From NCBI RefSeq assembly GCF_900230285.1, contig NZ_OCNK01000002.1, positions 310,001 through 374,000 on the forward strand: DNA of 64,000 bases, written 5' to 3'. Position numbers and translations under genes: made by a program. Source of the stretch: Blastococcus haudaquaticus (lineage in GTDB: Bacteria > Actinomycetota > Actinomycetes > Mycobacteriales > Geodermatophilaceae). Under the pieces are notes generated by a model, which did not search any database, had not been told where the DNA came from, and saw only the letters and a list, made by a program, of their open reading frames with translations. The stretch's first letter is position 1. Each line of letters starts with the position of its first letter. Positions 17,712 through 25,588 of the stretch are shown here, one piece after another.

Positions 17712-19003
17712 GCGACACCACCATCACCGGCCTGCTCGCCTGGGAAGCCCTGGACTCCCGCGGCAAGCCCACCGTCGGCTGCGAGGTGCGGCTCGACGGC
17801 GGCGCGACCGGGCGGGCGACCGTGCCGTCGGGCGCCTCCACCGGCAGGCACGAGGCCCGGGAGCTGCGCGACGGAGGTGCCCGCTACGGCGGCAACGGGG
17901 TCCGCCAGGCGGTGGCCAACGTGACCGACGAGATCGCAGAGGCCGTGAGTGGACTGGACGGCACTGACCAGGCCTCGCTCGACCGCACGCTGCGCGAGCT
18001 CGACGGCACACCGGACCTGGGTCGGCTGGGCGCGAACGCCGTTCTCGCGGTGTCCGTCGCCACCGCCGTCGCCGGGGCCGCCGCGCGAGGACTGCCGATG
18101 CACGAGGCGGTCGCCGACGACGGGGCCGCTCCGCTGCTGCCCCTGCCGATGGTCAACATCATCTCCGGCGGCGCCCACTCCGGCCGGTCGATCGACGTGC
18201 AGGACTTTCTCGCCGTCCCGGTCGGCGCCGACTCGTTCGCCGACGCGATCGAGTGGGCGTCCCGGGTGCGGGCCGGCACGGCCGAGGAGCTGGTCTCGCG
18301 CGGCCTGCCGGTCGCCCTGGTCGCCGACGAGGGTGGCCTCGGTCCCCTGCTGCCCACCAACCGGTCGGCGCTCGACGTGCTCGTCGCCGGTATCGAACGG
18401 GCCGGGCTGCGGCCCGGCGACGATGTGGGCATCGCGATCGACGTCGCCGCCACGCAGTTCGTGCGGGACGACGGTCGCTACGTGCTGGCGACCGAGGACC
18501 GTGAGCTCACCGCCGACGACCTGGTCGAGGAGCTGGCCGCCTGGTGCGCGGCCTATCCGATCGTGTCGCTCGAGGACGCGCTCGCCGAGGACGACTGGGC
18601 GGGCTGGCGGACCGGCACCGAGCGGCTCGCGGGCCGGCAACTCCTGGGCGACGACCTGTTCGTGACGAACCCCGAGCGCCTCCAGCGCGGCATCGACGAG
18701 AAGGTCGGCAACGCGGTGCTGGTGAAGCCCAACCAGATCGGCACGCTGGACACCGCCCGCTCCGTCGTCCGCACCGCGCACGCCGCCGGGTACGCCACGG
18801 TGCTGTCGGCCCGGTCCGGTGAGACCGAGGACGACTGGCTGGCCGACCTCGCCGTCGGCTGGCGTACCGGGCAGATCAAGGTCGGGTCGACCACCCGCTC
18901 CGAGCGCACCGCCAAGTGGAACCGCCTGCTCCGCCTGGAGAGCGAGCTCGGCGACCGCGCCGAGTACGCGGGCCGGGCCGCCCTCCCCCACGCACAGAGA
19001 TGA
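17708..19003 (+). CDS. Divergent enolase-family protein
   Basis: The 431-residue protein aligns along its whole length with enolase. It keeps His157 (GGAHSG), Glu208 (DEGG), the metal ligands Asp245, Glu289 and Asp315/316, Lys340 (VKPNQIGTL), Arg369-Ser370 (RSGETED) and Lys391. Two active-site residues differ. The Glu of the QE pair is Asp166, and the invariant His of the SHRSGETED motif is Ala368. A housekeeping enolase would not be expected to lose that His, so it may act on a different phosphorylated acid. It is translationally coupled to the kinase upstream and the FAA hydrolase downstream. A sluggish standard enolase remains possible. Confidence 0.88.
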   Translation: MSDTTITGLLAWEALDSRGKPTVGCEVRLDGGATGRATVPSGASTGRHEARELRDGGARYGGNGVRQAVANVTDEIAEAVSGLDGTDQASLDRTLRELDGTPDLGRLGANAVLAVSVATAVAGAAARGLPMHEAVADDGAAPLLPLPMVNIISGGAHSGRSIDVQDFLAVPVGADSFADAIEWASRVRAGTAEELVSRGLPVALVADEGGLGPLLPTNRSALDVLVAGIERAGLRPGDDVGIAIDVAATQFVRDDGRYVLATEDRELTADDLVEELAAWCAAYPIVSLEDALAEDDWAGWRTGTERLAGRQLLGDDLFVTNPERLQRGIDEKVGNAVLVKPNQIGTLDTARSVVRTAHAAGYATVLSARSGETEDDWLADLAVGWRTGQIKVGSTTRSERTAKWNRLLRLESELGDRAEYAGRAALPHAQR

Positions 19004-19986
19004 GCGACAGCATGACGCGGTCCGTCGACGGATACGCCTTGGGCCGGTTCGACGACGGGGCGGGCCCGTTCACCGGCCTCGTCGCCGGGAACCGGGTGCT
19101 CCGGCTGCAGGACGACGGCCTCGTCAAGGGGCGGGCCACCTACCAGGCCCTGCTCGACGAGTGGCCGGCCGTGGCCCCGCGCCTGGCCGACCTCGCCAGC
19201 GAGGTCGGCCAGGCGGACGGGGTGCCGATCGCCGACCTGGCCGTGCTCGCGCCCGTCGAGCCACGGCAGGTCTTCCAGGCCGGCGCCAATTACCGCTCGC
19301 ACGTCGCCGAGATCATCGTGTCCTCGAAAGAGGTCGACGACCCACGGACGGAGGAGGAACTGCGCCGGCACGCGGAGTCGGTCATGGACGAGACCGCGCG
19401 GACCGGCAGCCCGTTCGTCTTCGTCACCCTGCCCAGCGCGATCTGCGGCCCGGACGACGACGTCCTTCTGCCCCCCGAGGCCGAGCGCGTCGACTGGGAG
19501 GCCGAACTGGCGGTGGTGATCGGCCGCCGGACCCATCGGGTGCCGCGCGAGCAGGCGATGGAGCACGTCGCCGGCTTCACCGTGTGCAACGACGTCAGCG
19601 CCCGGGACCTGCAGTTCCCACCCCAGCACAAGGCGCTCGGTGGCGACTGGCTGCGGGCGAAGAGCCGGCCCACCTTCCTGCCGACCGGGCCCTTCCTCGT
19701 CCCGGCCGACCAGGTGGCCGACCACCGGCAGCTGCGGATCACCTTCGACCTCAACGGGGAGCGCATGCAGGACGACGTCCCGGCCAACATGCTCTTCGAC
19801 GTCCCGGGACTGATCGCGTCGGTGTCCGCGGCCGCCGTGCTGCTGCCCGGCGACCTGCTGCTCACCGGCAGCCCGGCCGGCAACGGCGGCCACTGGAAGC
19901 GCTGGCTCCAGCCGGGCGACGTGATGGAGACGGCCATCGAGGGGCTGGGGGCGCAACGCAACCGTTGCGTGGCCGAGGAGGGGTGA
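19000..19986 (+). CDS. FAA hydrolase family protein, paralogue of 31370-32338
   Basis: The 328-residue protein has the FAA-hydrolase fold: VEPRQVFQAGANYRSH near residue 90, EAELAVVIGR with acidic metal ligands, NDVSARDLQ, and the C-terminal GDLLLTGSPAGNG. It likely hydrolyses or hydrates a ring-cleavage product. The segment VLAPVEPRQVFQAGANYR is identical in the protein encoded at 31370-32338, so the two are paralogues in the duplicated ring-cleavage modules. ATG at 19000 overlaps the enolase stop, and the gene ends inside the GTG of the reductase. Confidence 0.9.
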   Translation: MSDSMTRSVDGYALGRFDDGAGPFTGLVAGNRVLRLQDDGLVKGRATYQALLDEWPAVAPRLADLASEVGQADGVPIADLAVLAPVEPRQVFQAGANYRSHVAEIIVSSKEVDDPRTEEELRRHAESVMDETARTGSPFVFVTLPSAICGPDDDVLLPPEAERVDWEAELAVVIGRRTHRVPREQAMEHVAGFTVCNDVSARDLQFPPQHKALGGDWLRAKSRPTFLPTGPFLVPADQVADHRQLRITFDLNGERMQDDVPANMLFDVPGLIASVSAAAVLLPGDLLLTGSPAGNGGHWKRWLQPGDVMETAIEGLGAQRNRCVAEEG

Positions 19987-20921
19987 CCTCTCCGCCGGTC
20001 GACCGCGGCCGGGACGTCACGGTCCTCGCCGTCGGTCCGGTCGCCGACCGCATCGTCGAGGTCGTCCTCGGGCCGGCGGACGACGCGCCCTTCCCCCGCT
20101 GGGCACCGGGCGCGCACGTGGACGTCGTCCTGCCGATTGGCGTCGCTCGGCCCTACTCGCTCGCCGGGGATCCGGCGGACGCCCGGTCGTGGCGGCTGCT
20201 GGTCGCCCGCTCGGCGCCTGGGGACGCGTCCGCCCACATCCACGACGAGCTACGCCCCGGGGACCGGCTGCGGGTACGGGGACCGCGCCACCTCTTCGCC
20301 CTCGGCGGGGGCGCCCGCTACCTCTTCCTCGGCTCCGGCTCCGGCATCGCGCCGCTGCTGCCGATGGCCCGGTGGGTCGCGGCCGCCCGGATCCATCCGT
20401 GGGCCCTGGTGCACGTCGACCGCTCCGCACGCCACCGCACATTGCGGGAGGAGGTCGCCGCCCTGGGAACGGGCAGTCGCACCGTGGCCACTGCCGACGA
20501 CGCCCTCGCGGCCCTGGCGGACGCAGCACCGGGGACGGCCGTCTACGCGGCGGGCAGCAGCTCCTTCGTTGACGCCGTGGCCGACGCCGCTCCCGAGCAC
20601 GTCGCGCTGAACCGGCAGCGGTTCGACGCTCCCGTCGGGGTGTCGGGTGCAGCCCGTCCTTTCGAGCTCGTGCTCGGCCGGCGCAGAGAGCGGGTCCGCG
20701 TCGAGGCAGGGACGCCGCTCCTGACGGCTCTGCACCAGGCCGGGGTCGACGTGCCGGTCTCCTGCGGCGCCGGCATCTGCGGCGCCTGCGTCGTCGGTGT
20801 CCTCGAGGGCACGGTCGAGCACCGGGACTCGATCCTGACCGCCGCCGAGCGGGCCGCCGGTTCCCGCATCGTCAGCTGCGTGTCCACGGCAGCCGGGGAC
20901 CGACTCGTCCTGGACGTGTGA
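19983..20921 (+). CDS. Phthalate-dioxygenase-reductase/VanB-like flavin and 2Fe-2S oxidoreductase
   Basis: The 312-residue protein has an N-terminal flavin-binding barrel with RPYSLAG, an NAD-binding region with GSGSGIAPLLPMA, and a C-terminal plant-type ferredoxin domain with SCGAGICGACVVGV plus a later Cys in IVSCVS. That order matches the reductases of class IA Rieske oxygenases (phthalate dioxygenase reductase, VanB). Its normal partner, a Rieske oxygenase, is absent from the window, so it either serves one encoded elsewhere or another oxidase. GTG at 19983 overlaps the upstream stop; it closes the operon. Confidence 0.9.
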   Translation: MTSPPVDRGRDVTVLAVGPVADRIVEVVLGPADDAPFPRWAPGAHVDVVLPIGVARPYSLAGDPADARSWRLLVARSAPGDASAHIHDELRPGDRLRVRGPRHLFALGGGARYLFLGSGSGIAPLLPMARWVAAARIHPWALVHVDRSARHRTLREEVAALGTGSRTVATADDALAALADAAPGTAVYAAGSSSFVDAVADAAPEHVALNRQRFDAPVGVSGAARPFELVLGRRRERVRVEAGTPLLTALHQAGVDVPVSCGAGICGACVVGVLEGTVEHRDSILTAAERAAGSRIVSCVSTAAGDRLVLDV

Positions 20922-20938
20922 CCTGGCTCATGCGCGCC

Positions 20939-20998
20939 GTGGATCGCAGCGATAGCCGGGAATCATTTCCGCCCGGCTCCGCACGTTCCTAGCGTCGG
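20939..20998 (+). promoter_or_regulatory. Promoter copy B with shared operator (twin of 15639-15698)
   Basis: GTGGATCGCAGC at 20939-20950, CATTTCCG at 20964-20971 and CCTAGCGTCGG at 20988-20998 repeat copy A with the same spacing. It sits just after the reductase stop and drives the dioxygenase operon. No LysR gene is adjacent, so control from the regulator at 14649-15599 is inferred. Confidence 0.65.
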
Positions 20999-21035
20999 TC
21001 GGGACAGCAGTCGCACGTCACACCGGAGGGGCGCC

Positions 21036-21965
21036 ATGGGCAGCCACATCGCGAAGCTCGGATACGTCGGGGTGCAGACCCCTCGTTACGAGGAGTTCCG
21101 TACCTGGGGCCCGGAGGTCCTCGGCTGCATGCTCGGTCCTGACGGCGCGGACGGCGCCGTCCGCCTCAAGATCGACGACGCGGACTACCGGCTCTCCTTC
21201 CACCCCGGCGATGACTACCGGTTCCTCTACGCCGGCTGGGAGGTGCTCAACCACCGCGACCTGGACGCCGCGGTCAAGCGCCTCGAGGACGCCGGCGCCA
21301 AGCCCCGCTTCGCCGACCAGCAGCTCGCCGACCAGCGCGGTGTCGACAAGCTGGTGCAGTTCGAGGACCCTTTCGGGCAGCCCCTCGAGCTGTTCTGCTA
21401 CCAGGAGTCGAACTACTCGTTCTGGCACCCGCCGCGGCCGCACGCCGGCTTCGTCACCAAGGAGCAGGGCCTCGGCCACGTCGTGTTCGCGGTGCCCGAC
21501 GCCCGCAAGGCGGTCGACTTCTACATCGACGCGATGGGCTTCATCCCCAGCGAGATCCTCAAGATGAACGAGCCGCTCGGTGAGATGTGGTTCCTGCGGG
21601 TGAACCCCCGCCACCACAGCGTCGCCTTCCTCGAGGTGCCCAACTCGGTCGGCCTGCACCACGTCTACCTCGAGTCGGTCGACCTCGACGACGTCGGCTA
21701 CTCGTACTACGACGTGCTGGGCGGCGACGCCAACCCCGACCTCCAGATGGCGTTCGGCCGGCACATCGGCGACCAGGTCATCTCGTACTACATCCACACC
21801 GCCGGTGGCTTCATGATCGAGTACGGCTGGGGCGGCCTCGCCATCGACGACATGAGCAAGCGCTCGCCCAACAACCTCAACTTCCGCAACGGCAAGCGGC
21901 AGGAGATGTGGGGCCACAAGTTCCGCTTCCAGCCCAACGAGGCCGTCCACCCGTACCAGCCCTGA
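21036..21965 (+). CDS. Type I extradiol ring-cleavage dioxygenase (BphC-like)
   Basis: The 309-residue two-domain vicinal-oxygen-chelate protein would cleave a catecholic ring next to the hydroxyl groups using Fe(II) and O2. The metal ligands are visible at His148 (GLGHVV), His209 (LHHVYLE) and Glu262 (MIEYGWGG). The second-shell residues of BphC enzymes are also present as His194 (RHHS), His243 (GRHIGDQ) and Tyr252, so the enzyme should be active. The start follows GGAGG. It is followed by two flavin monooxygenase genes. A paralogue lies at 30415-31353. The true substrate is not readable from sequence. Confidence 0.93.
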   Translation: MGSHIAKLGYVGVQTPRYEEFRTWGPEVLGCMLGPDGADGAVRLKIDDADYRLSFHPGDDYRFLYAGWEVLNHRDLDAAVKRLEDAGAKPRFADQQLADQRGVDKLVQFEDPFGQPLELFCYQESNYSFWHPPRPHAGFVTKEQGLGHVVFAVPDARKAVDFYIDAMGFIPSEILKMNEPLGEMWFLRVNPRHHSVAFLEVPNSVGLHHVYLESVDLDDVGYSYYDVLGGDANPDLQMAFGRHIGDQVISYYIHTAGGFMIEYGWGGLAIDDMSKRSPNNLNFRNGKRQEMWGHKFRFQPNEAVHPYQP

Positions 21966-21996
21966 CCCGGTACCGCTGAGGACGAAGGAGTCCGCC

Positions 21997-23127
21997 GTGC
22001 CTGCCGTGAACAACGTCCTGGTCGTGGGTGCCGGAGCCGCCGGTACCGCCACCGCCATCCTGCTCGCCGAGGCCGGGGTCGCGGTCGACCTCGTGGAGAT
22101 CAAGCCCGAGGTCTCCGCACTGGGGTCCGGGATCACCCTGCAGGGAAACGCGCTGCGGGTGCTACGGCAGCTGGGGGCCCTCGACGAGTGCCTCGAGTAC
22201 GGCTTCCCGTTCTCGCAGCTGGTGATTCGGGTGCCCGACCCGGCGGCGACGATCGTCGCCCGCGTCGACGACATCCCGTTCGGGGGCGCAGACCTGCCGT
22301 CGACCATGGGCATGTACCGGCCCGAGCTGGCGCGGATCCTCATGGATCGCGCCGATCGGGCCGGGGTGAAGACCCGCTTCTCCACCACCATCGAGTCCCT
22401 CGACCAGGACGACGACGGCGTCGACGTCACGCTCTCCGACGGCTCCGCGGGTCGCTACGACGTCGTCGTCGGCGCCGACGGGCTGCGGTCGTGGACCCGC
22501 CGGATGCTCGAGATCCCGCTGGAGACCCGATCGGTGGGCATGGGCGCGTTCCGGATGTTCGGGCCGAAGCCGGCGGACATCACCGAGTTCCACGCCATCT
22601 TCGGCGGGCCGTCGTACATGGCTCTCGTGTGTCCCACCTCGGAGACGACGGCCTACTGGTCGCTGGTGGAGCCGGCCCGGGACCGGACGACCCAGACGCC
22701 CCAGGAGCGGCTCGCGGACTTCCTGGAGCTCAGCCGCCCGTACCACGGGCCCTGGGACGAGGTGCGGGACTCGTTCACCGACCCGGCGAACCTGAACTAC
22801 ACGTGGTTCGAGCACCACCTGCTCGACGCCCCGTGGAACCGCGGCCGGGTGGTGCTCATCGGCGACGCGGTGCACACCTGCCCGCCGACCATCGCCCAGG
22901 GCGCGGCGATGGGCTTCGAGGACGCCGTCGTCCTCGCCGAGCTGCTGACCACCCGCGACCGGGTCGACGACGAGCTGTGGGACGCGTTCACCGCCCGCCG
23001 CTTCGACCGGGTGAGCACCGTCGTCGAGGCCTCGATGCAGATGGCGCAGTGGAACCTCGACCACGTCCAGGGCGACGTCCCGGGCGTGACCCGCCGCGTG
23101 GCGGCCGCCGTGAGCACCCCCGCATGA
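21997..23127 (+). CDS. FAD-dependent aromatic monooxygenase (FMO-A, copy 1)
   Basis: The 376-residue class A flavoprotein hydroxylase has the FAD motif VVGAGAAGTATA at residues 9-20, the DG motif VVGADGLRSWTRR, and the GD motif VVLIGDAVHTCPPTIAQGAAMG. These enzymes hydroxylate aromatic rings with NAD(P)H and O2. GTG 21997 follows GAAGGAG. It sits 31 bp after the dioxygenase. A close paralogue at 29252-30382 shares long stretches such as GSGITLQGNALRVLR, showing that the module was duplicated. It likely makes the catechol cleaved by the neighbouring dioxygenase. Confidence 0.92.
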   Translation: MPAVNNVLVVGAGAAGTATAILLAEAGVAVDLVEIKPEVSALGSGITLQGNALRVLRQLGALDECLEYGFPFSQLVIRVPDPAATIVARVDDIPFGGADLPSTMGMYRPELARILMDRADRAGVKTRFSTTIESLDQDDDGVDVTLSDGSAGRYDVVVGADGLRSWTRRMLEIPLETRSVGMGAFRMFGPKPADITEFHAIFGGPSYMALVCPTSETTAYWSLVEPARDRTTQTPQERLADFLELSRPYHGPWDEVRDSFTDPANLNYTWFEHHLLDAPWNRGRVVLIGDAVHTCPPTIAQGAAMGFEDAVVLAELLTTRDRVDDELWDAFTARRFDRVSTVVEASMQMAQWNLDHVQGDVPGVTRRVAAAVSTPA

Positions 23128-23147
23128 CCTCCGACGAAGGGACAACG

Positions 23148-24359
23148 ATGTCTTCCAGCACGCCTGGCCCCCGGGGCCGGGTCGCCGTCCTCGGCGGCGG
23201 CCCGGCCGGCATGGCCACCGCGCTGTCGGTGCACGGGGCGGGCCATGAGGTGGCGATCTTCGAGCGCTACCCCGAGGCCCGCCCCGCCGGGAACGTGCTC
23301 AACCTCTGGCCACCGCCGCTCAAGGCGTTGCGCCTGATGGGCGTGGACACCGAGGACCTGGGGGCACCGTGCCAGACGGAGTTCCGCAGCAGCAAGGGCA
23401 GGGTGCGCGCCGTGGTCAGGTCCGCACCCGAGGTCGTGGAGCAGTACGGCAGAGGTGGCGGCTTCATCGGCCTGCTCCGGCCCGAGCTCTACGAGCGCAT
23501 GCTGGCGGCGCTGCCGCCGGGGGTGCTCCGCACGAACCAGCTGGTCGAACGGATCGAGCAGGACGACCGCGGGGTGACGCTGTACTTCGCCGATGGCACG
23601 ATCCACGAGGCGGACGTGCTCGTCGGCGCCGACGGGATCAACTCGCTCGTCCGCAGGACGCTGTGGGGTGAGACGCCGATCCGCGAGCACCGGCTGCACA
23701 CCATCGCCGGGTTCACCTTCGCCGACGACATCGGCGGCGAGACGGGCATGTGCGTGATCAGCCACGGCCGCCGCGTCCAGGGCAGCTGGACCTCGATCCG
23801 CCACAAGGGCCGGAGCGGCTACCAGTGGTGGGTGCTCGAGGCCACCGACCCCGAAGCGCCGGCGCCCACAGACCTGCACGCCCGGGCCACGGAGCTCGGC
23901 CGGGAGTTCCTGCACCCCCTCCCCGACCTCATCGAGCGCACCGAGCCGGAGAACGTGCAGCGCTGGGTGCTCCGCGACCGCGGCTACCTCGACCAGTGGT
24001 CGAAGGGGCGGATCACGCTCGCGGGCGATGCAGCGCATGCCACGTCGCCGTATGCCGCCTACGGCGCGGGCATGTCGATCGAGGACGGCTGGTTCATCGG
24101 CCGCGCGCTCGAGGGTGTCGACCTCACCGACCTGGCCGCCGTACGCCAGGCACTGCAGTCCTACGAGGAGCCCCGCAAGCCGCACACGAAGTTCCAGGTG
24201 GACATGGCCTACCGCAACGGTCAGATGTTCCACCACGCCCCGCGTCCGCTGCAGCCCATCCGGGACCTCGTCTTCGACCGCACGCCGTTCCTGCAGAAGG
24301 TGGTCGGCGACACCAACCCGAAGGAGATCAACAAGCAGTTGGCGCTCATCACCGACTGA
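23148..24359 (+). CDS. FAD-dependent aromatic monooxygenase (FMO-B, copy 1)
   Basis: The 403-residue flavoprotein monooxygenase belongs to a different subgroup from FMO-A. It has VAVLGGGPAGMATA at the N-terminus, LVGADGINSLVRR as DG motif and ITLAGDAAHATSPYAAYGAGMSIED as GD motif. The segment LNLWPPPLKALR is shared with the protein encoded at 34097-35302. Start ATG 23148 is preferred because GAAGGGA lies about 7 nt upstream; ATG 23124, overlapping the upstream stop, is a second choice. It is the last gene of the dioxygenase operon; 130 bp separate it from the next LysR gene. Confidence 0.92.
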   Translation: MSSSTPGPRGRVAVLGGGPAGMATALSVHGAGHEVAIFERYPEARPAGNVLNLWPPPLKALRLMGVDTEDLGAPCQTEFRSSKGRVRAVVRSAPEVVEQYGRGGGFIGLLRPELYERMLAALPPGVLRTNQLVERIEQDDRGVTLYFADGTIHEADVLVGADGINSLVRRTLWGETPIREHRLHTIAGFTFADDIGGETGMCVISHGRRVQGSWTSIRHKGRSGYQWWVLEATDPEAPAPTDLHARATELGREFLHPLPDLIERTEPENVQRWVLRDRGYLDQWSKGRITLAGDAAHATSPYAAYGAGMSIEDGWFIGRALEGVDLTDLAAVRQALQSYEEPRKPHTKFQVDMAYRNGQMFHHAPRPLQPIRDLVFDRTPFLQKVVGDTNPKEINKQLALITD

Positions 24360-24446
24360 TGGCGCTTCCCGGGCCTGCCAGTGGCCCCTTACCGCCGCTG
24401 CTGACGCGCACTCACGGCCGCTCGACGGAAAGCAGCCAACGCCGGG

Positions 24447-24480
24447 GGACAGCCTGTCCAGGCACATCGATTGGATCGAT
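24447..24480. promoter_or_regulatory. Two dyads before the LysR gene at 24490, probable autoregulatory operator
   Basis: GGACAGCCTGTCC (24447-24459) is a perfect dyad. ATCGAT-TGG-ATCGAT (24466-24480) is a second one, ending 9 bases before the ATG. The second recurs as TATCGAT-TCT-ATCGATA at 25420-25436 upstream of the next operon, which suggests one regulator binding both. Confidence 0.6.
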
Positions 24481-24489
24481 ACTGCAGCG

Positions 24490-25407
24490 ATGGACCTGGC
24501 TCGCCTCGATCTGAACCTGCTCGTCGCGCTGGACGCGCTGCTGCAGCAGCGCAGCGTCAGCAAGGCTGCGGTGCAGACCGGTGTCGGGCAGCCGGCGATG
24601 TCCTCCTCGCTCGCCCGCCTGCGTCGACACTTCGGTGACGACCTGCTGGCCCGCGTGGGGAACGAGTACCACCTGACGCCTCTCGCGCTGGAGCTCCGGG
24701 AGCGGGCGCGGATGGCTCGGGTAGGGCTCGAGCGGGTGTTCGGCGCCCACGACGAGTTCGACCCGGCATCCTCGGATCGTGAGTTCACCCTGCAGGTCAG
24801 CGACTACGGGGAAGCGGTGCTCGGCTCCCCCGTCGCCGATCTGCTTGCCGATGCCGCCCCCAGGGCACGGCTGCGCCACGTGGCCAACACGGCGCGCCCC
24901 CTGGACTCGTCCGACCCGACACTGCTGGGCACCGACCTGGTGGTCATGCCGCACGGCTTCGTGACCGACCTGAGGCACGACGACCTGTACCGCGACGAGT
25001 GGGTCTGCCTCGTCTCCACGGCGAACACCGCGGTCGGTGATGCGCTCACCCTCGACCAGTTGCGCGCGCTGCCGTGGGTGGTCACCTTCCACAGCTCGGC
25101 GGGGACGACGCAGGGCATGGCCGCCCTGCGGCTGATCGGGGTGGAGCCGGACGTGCGGGTCGTCACCGAGCACTTCCTGGGCCTGCCCGGGCACGTCGCC
25201 GGCAGTGAGCGGATCGCTCTGATGCAGCGCCGACTGGTCGACACCCTGCCGCCGCGCGACGACGTCCGGGTACTGCCCTGTCCGTTCCCCGCCGGCGTCC
25301 TGACGGTGGCGATGTGGTGGCACCCGGTCCACGACGACGACCCGGCCCACGCGTGGTTTCGGGCCCTCGTGAGGCGCGCCTCCCGCACGCTCAAGCCGCT
25401 CCCCTGA
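24490..25407 (+). CDS. LysR-type transcriptional regulator
   Basis: The 305-residue regulator has the LysR helix-turn-helix (LDLNLLVALDALLQQRSVSKAAVQTGVGQPAMSSSLARLRR) and a NodD-like effector domain starting FTLQVSDYGEAVLG. It is transcribed in the same direction as, and just upstream of, the monooxygenase/demethylase operon. Its own promoter region and that operon's both carry an ATCGAT-N3-ATCGAT dyad, so it probably controls itself and the operon at 25588-29074. No strong ribosome site precedes ATG 24490. Confidence 0.92.
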   Translation: MDLARLDLNLLVALDALLQQRSVSKAAVQTGVGQPAMSSSLARLRRHFGDDLLARVGNEYHLTPLALELRERARMARVGLERVFGAHDEFDPASSDREFTLQVSDYGEAVLGSPVADLLADAAPRARLRHVANTARPLDSSDPTLLGTDLVVMPHGFVTDLRHDDLYRDEWVCLVSTANTAVGDALTLDQLRALPWVVTFHSSAGTTQGMAALRLIGVEPDVRVVTEHFLGLPGHVAGSERIALMQRRLVDTLPPRDDVRVLPCPFPAGVLTVAMWWHPVHDDDPAHAWFRALVRRASRTLKPLP

Positions 25408-25419
25408 GCCGCCCCGGCA

Positions 25420-25486
25420 TATCGATTCTATCGATAGGCGCCATCGCCAATCGTGTGTTCCCGGCCGCAGTCGCCGTCCATACCGT
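25420..25486 (+). promoter_or_regulatory. Predicted operator and promoter of the 25588-29074 operon
   Basis: TATCGATTCTATCGATA (25420-25436) is a perfect 7+3+7 dyad. A -35-like GTTCCC lies at 25457-25462 and, after 18 bp, a -10 TACCGT at 25481-25486. The layout (box, TTCC-type -35, 18-bp spacer) matches the other catabolic promoters here. Confidence 0.55.
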
Positions 25487-25537
25487 GACCGGCATCACCA
25501 CGGCGGGCCCTCGCCCGCACCGCTCAAGGAGGACTCC

Positions 25538-25588
25538 ATGGCTGATGTGCTGACCAGTGCCACCCCCGGCGCCGGGCTGTGCCCCTGA
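25538..25588 (+). CDS. 16-residue leader ORF coupled to the flavin monooxygenase
   Basis: A strong ribosome site (AAGGAGG) precedes ATG 25538, which opens a short frame encoding MADVLTSATPGAGLCP. Its TGA overlaps the ATG of the monooxygenase gene (TGATG). The best ribosome site in the region therefore serves this tiny frame, and the downstream gene would rely on coupled re-initiation. It may be a leader peptide or the remnant of a frameshifted N-terminus. It has no recognisable domain. Confidence 0.45.
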   Translation: MADVLTSATPGAGLCP

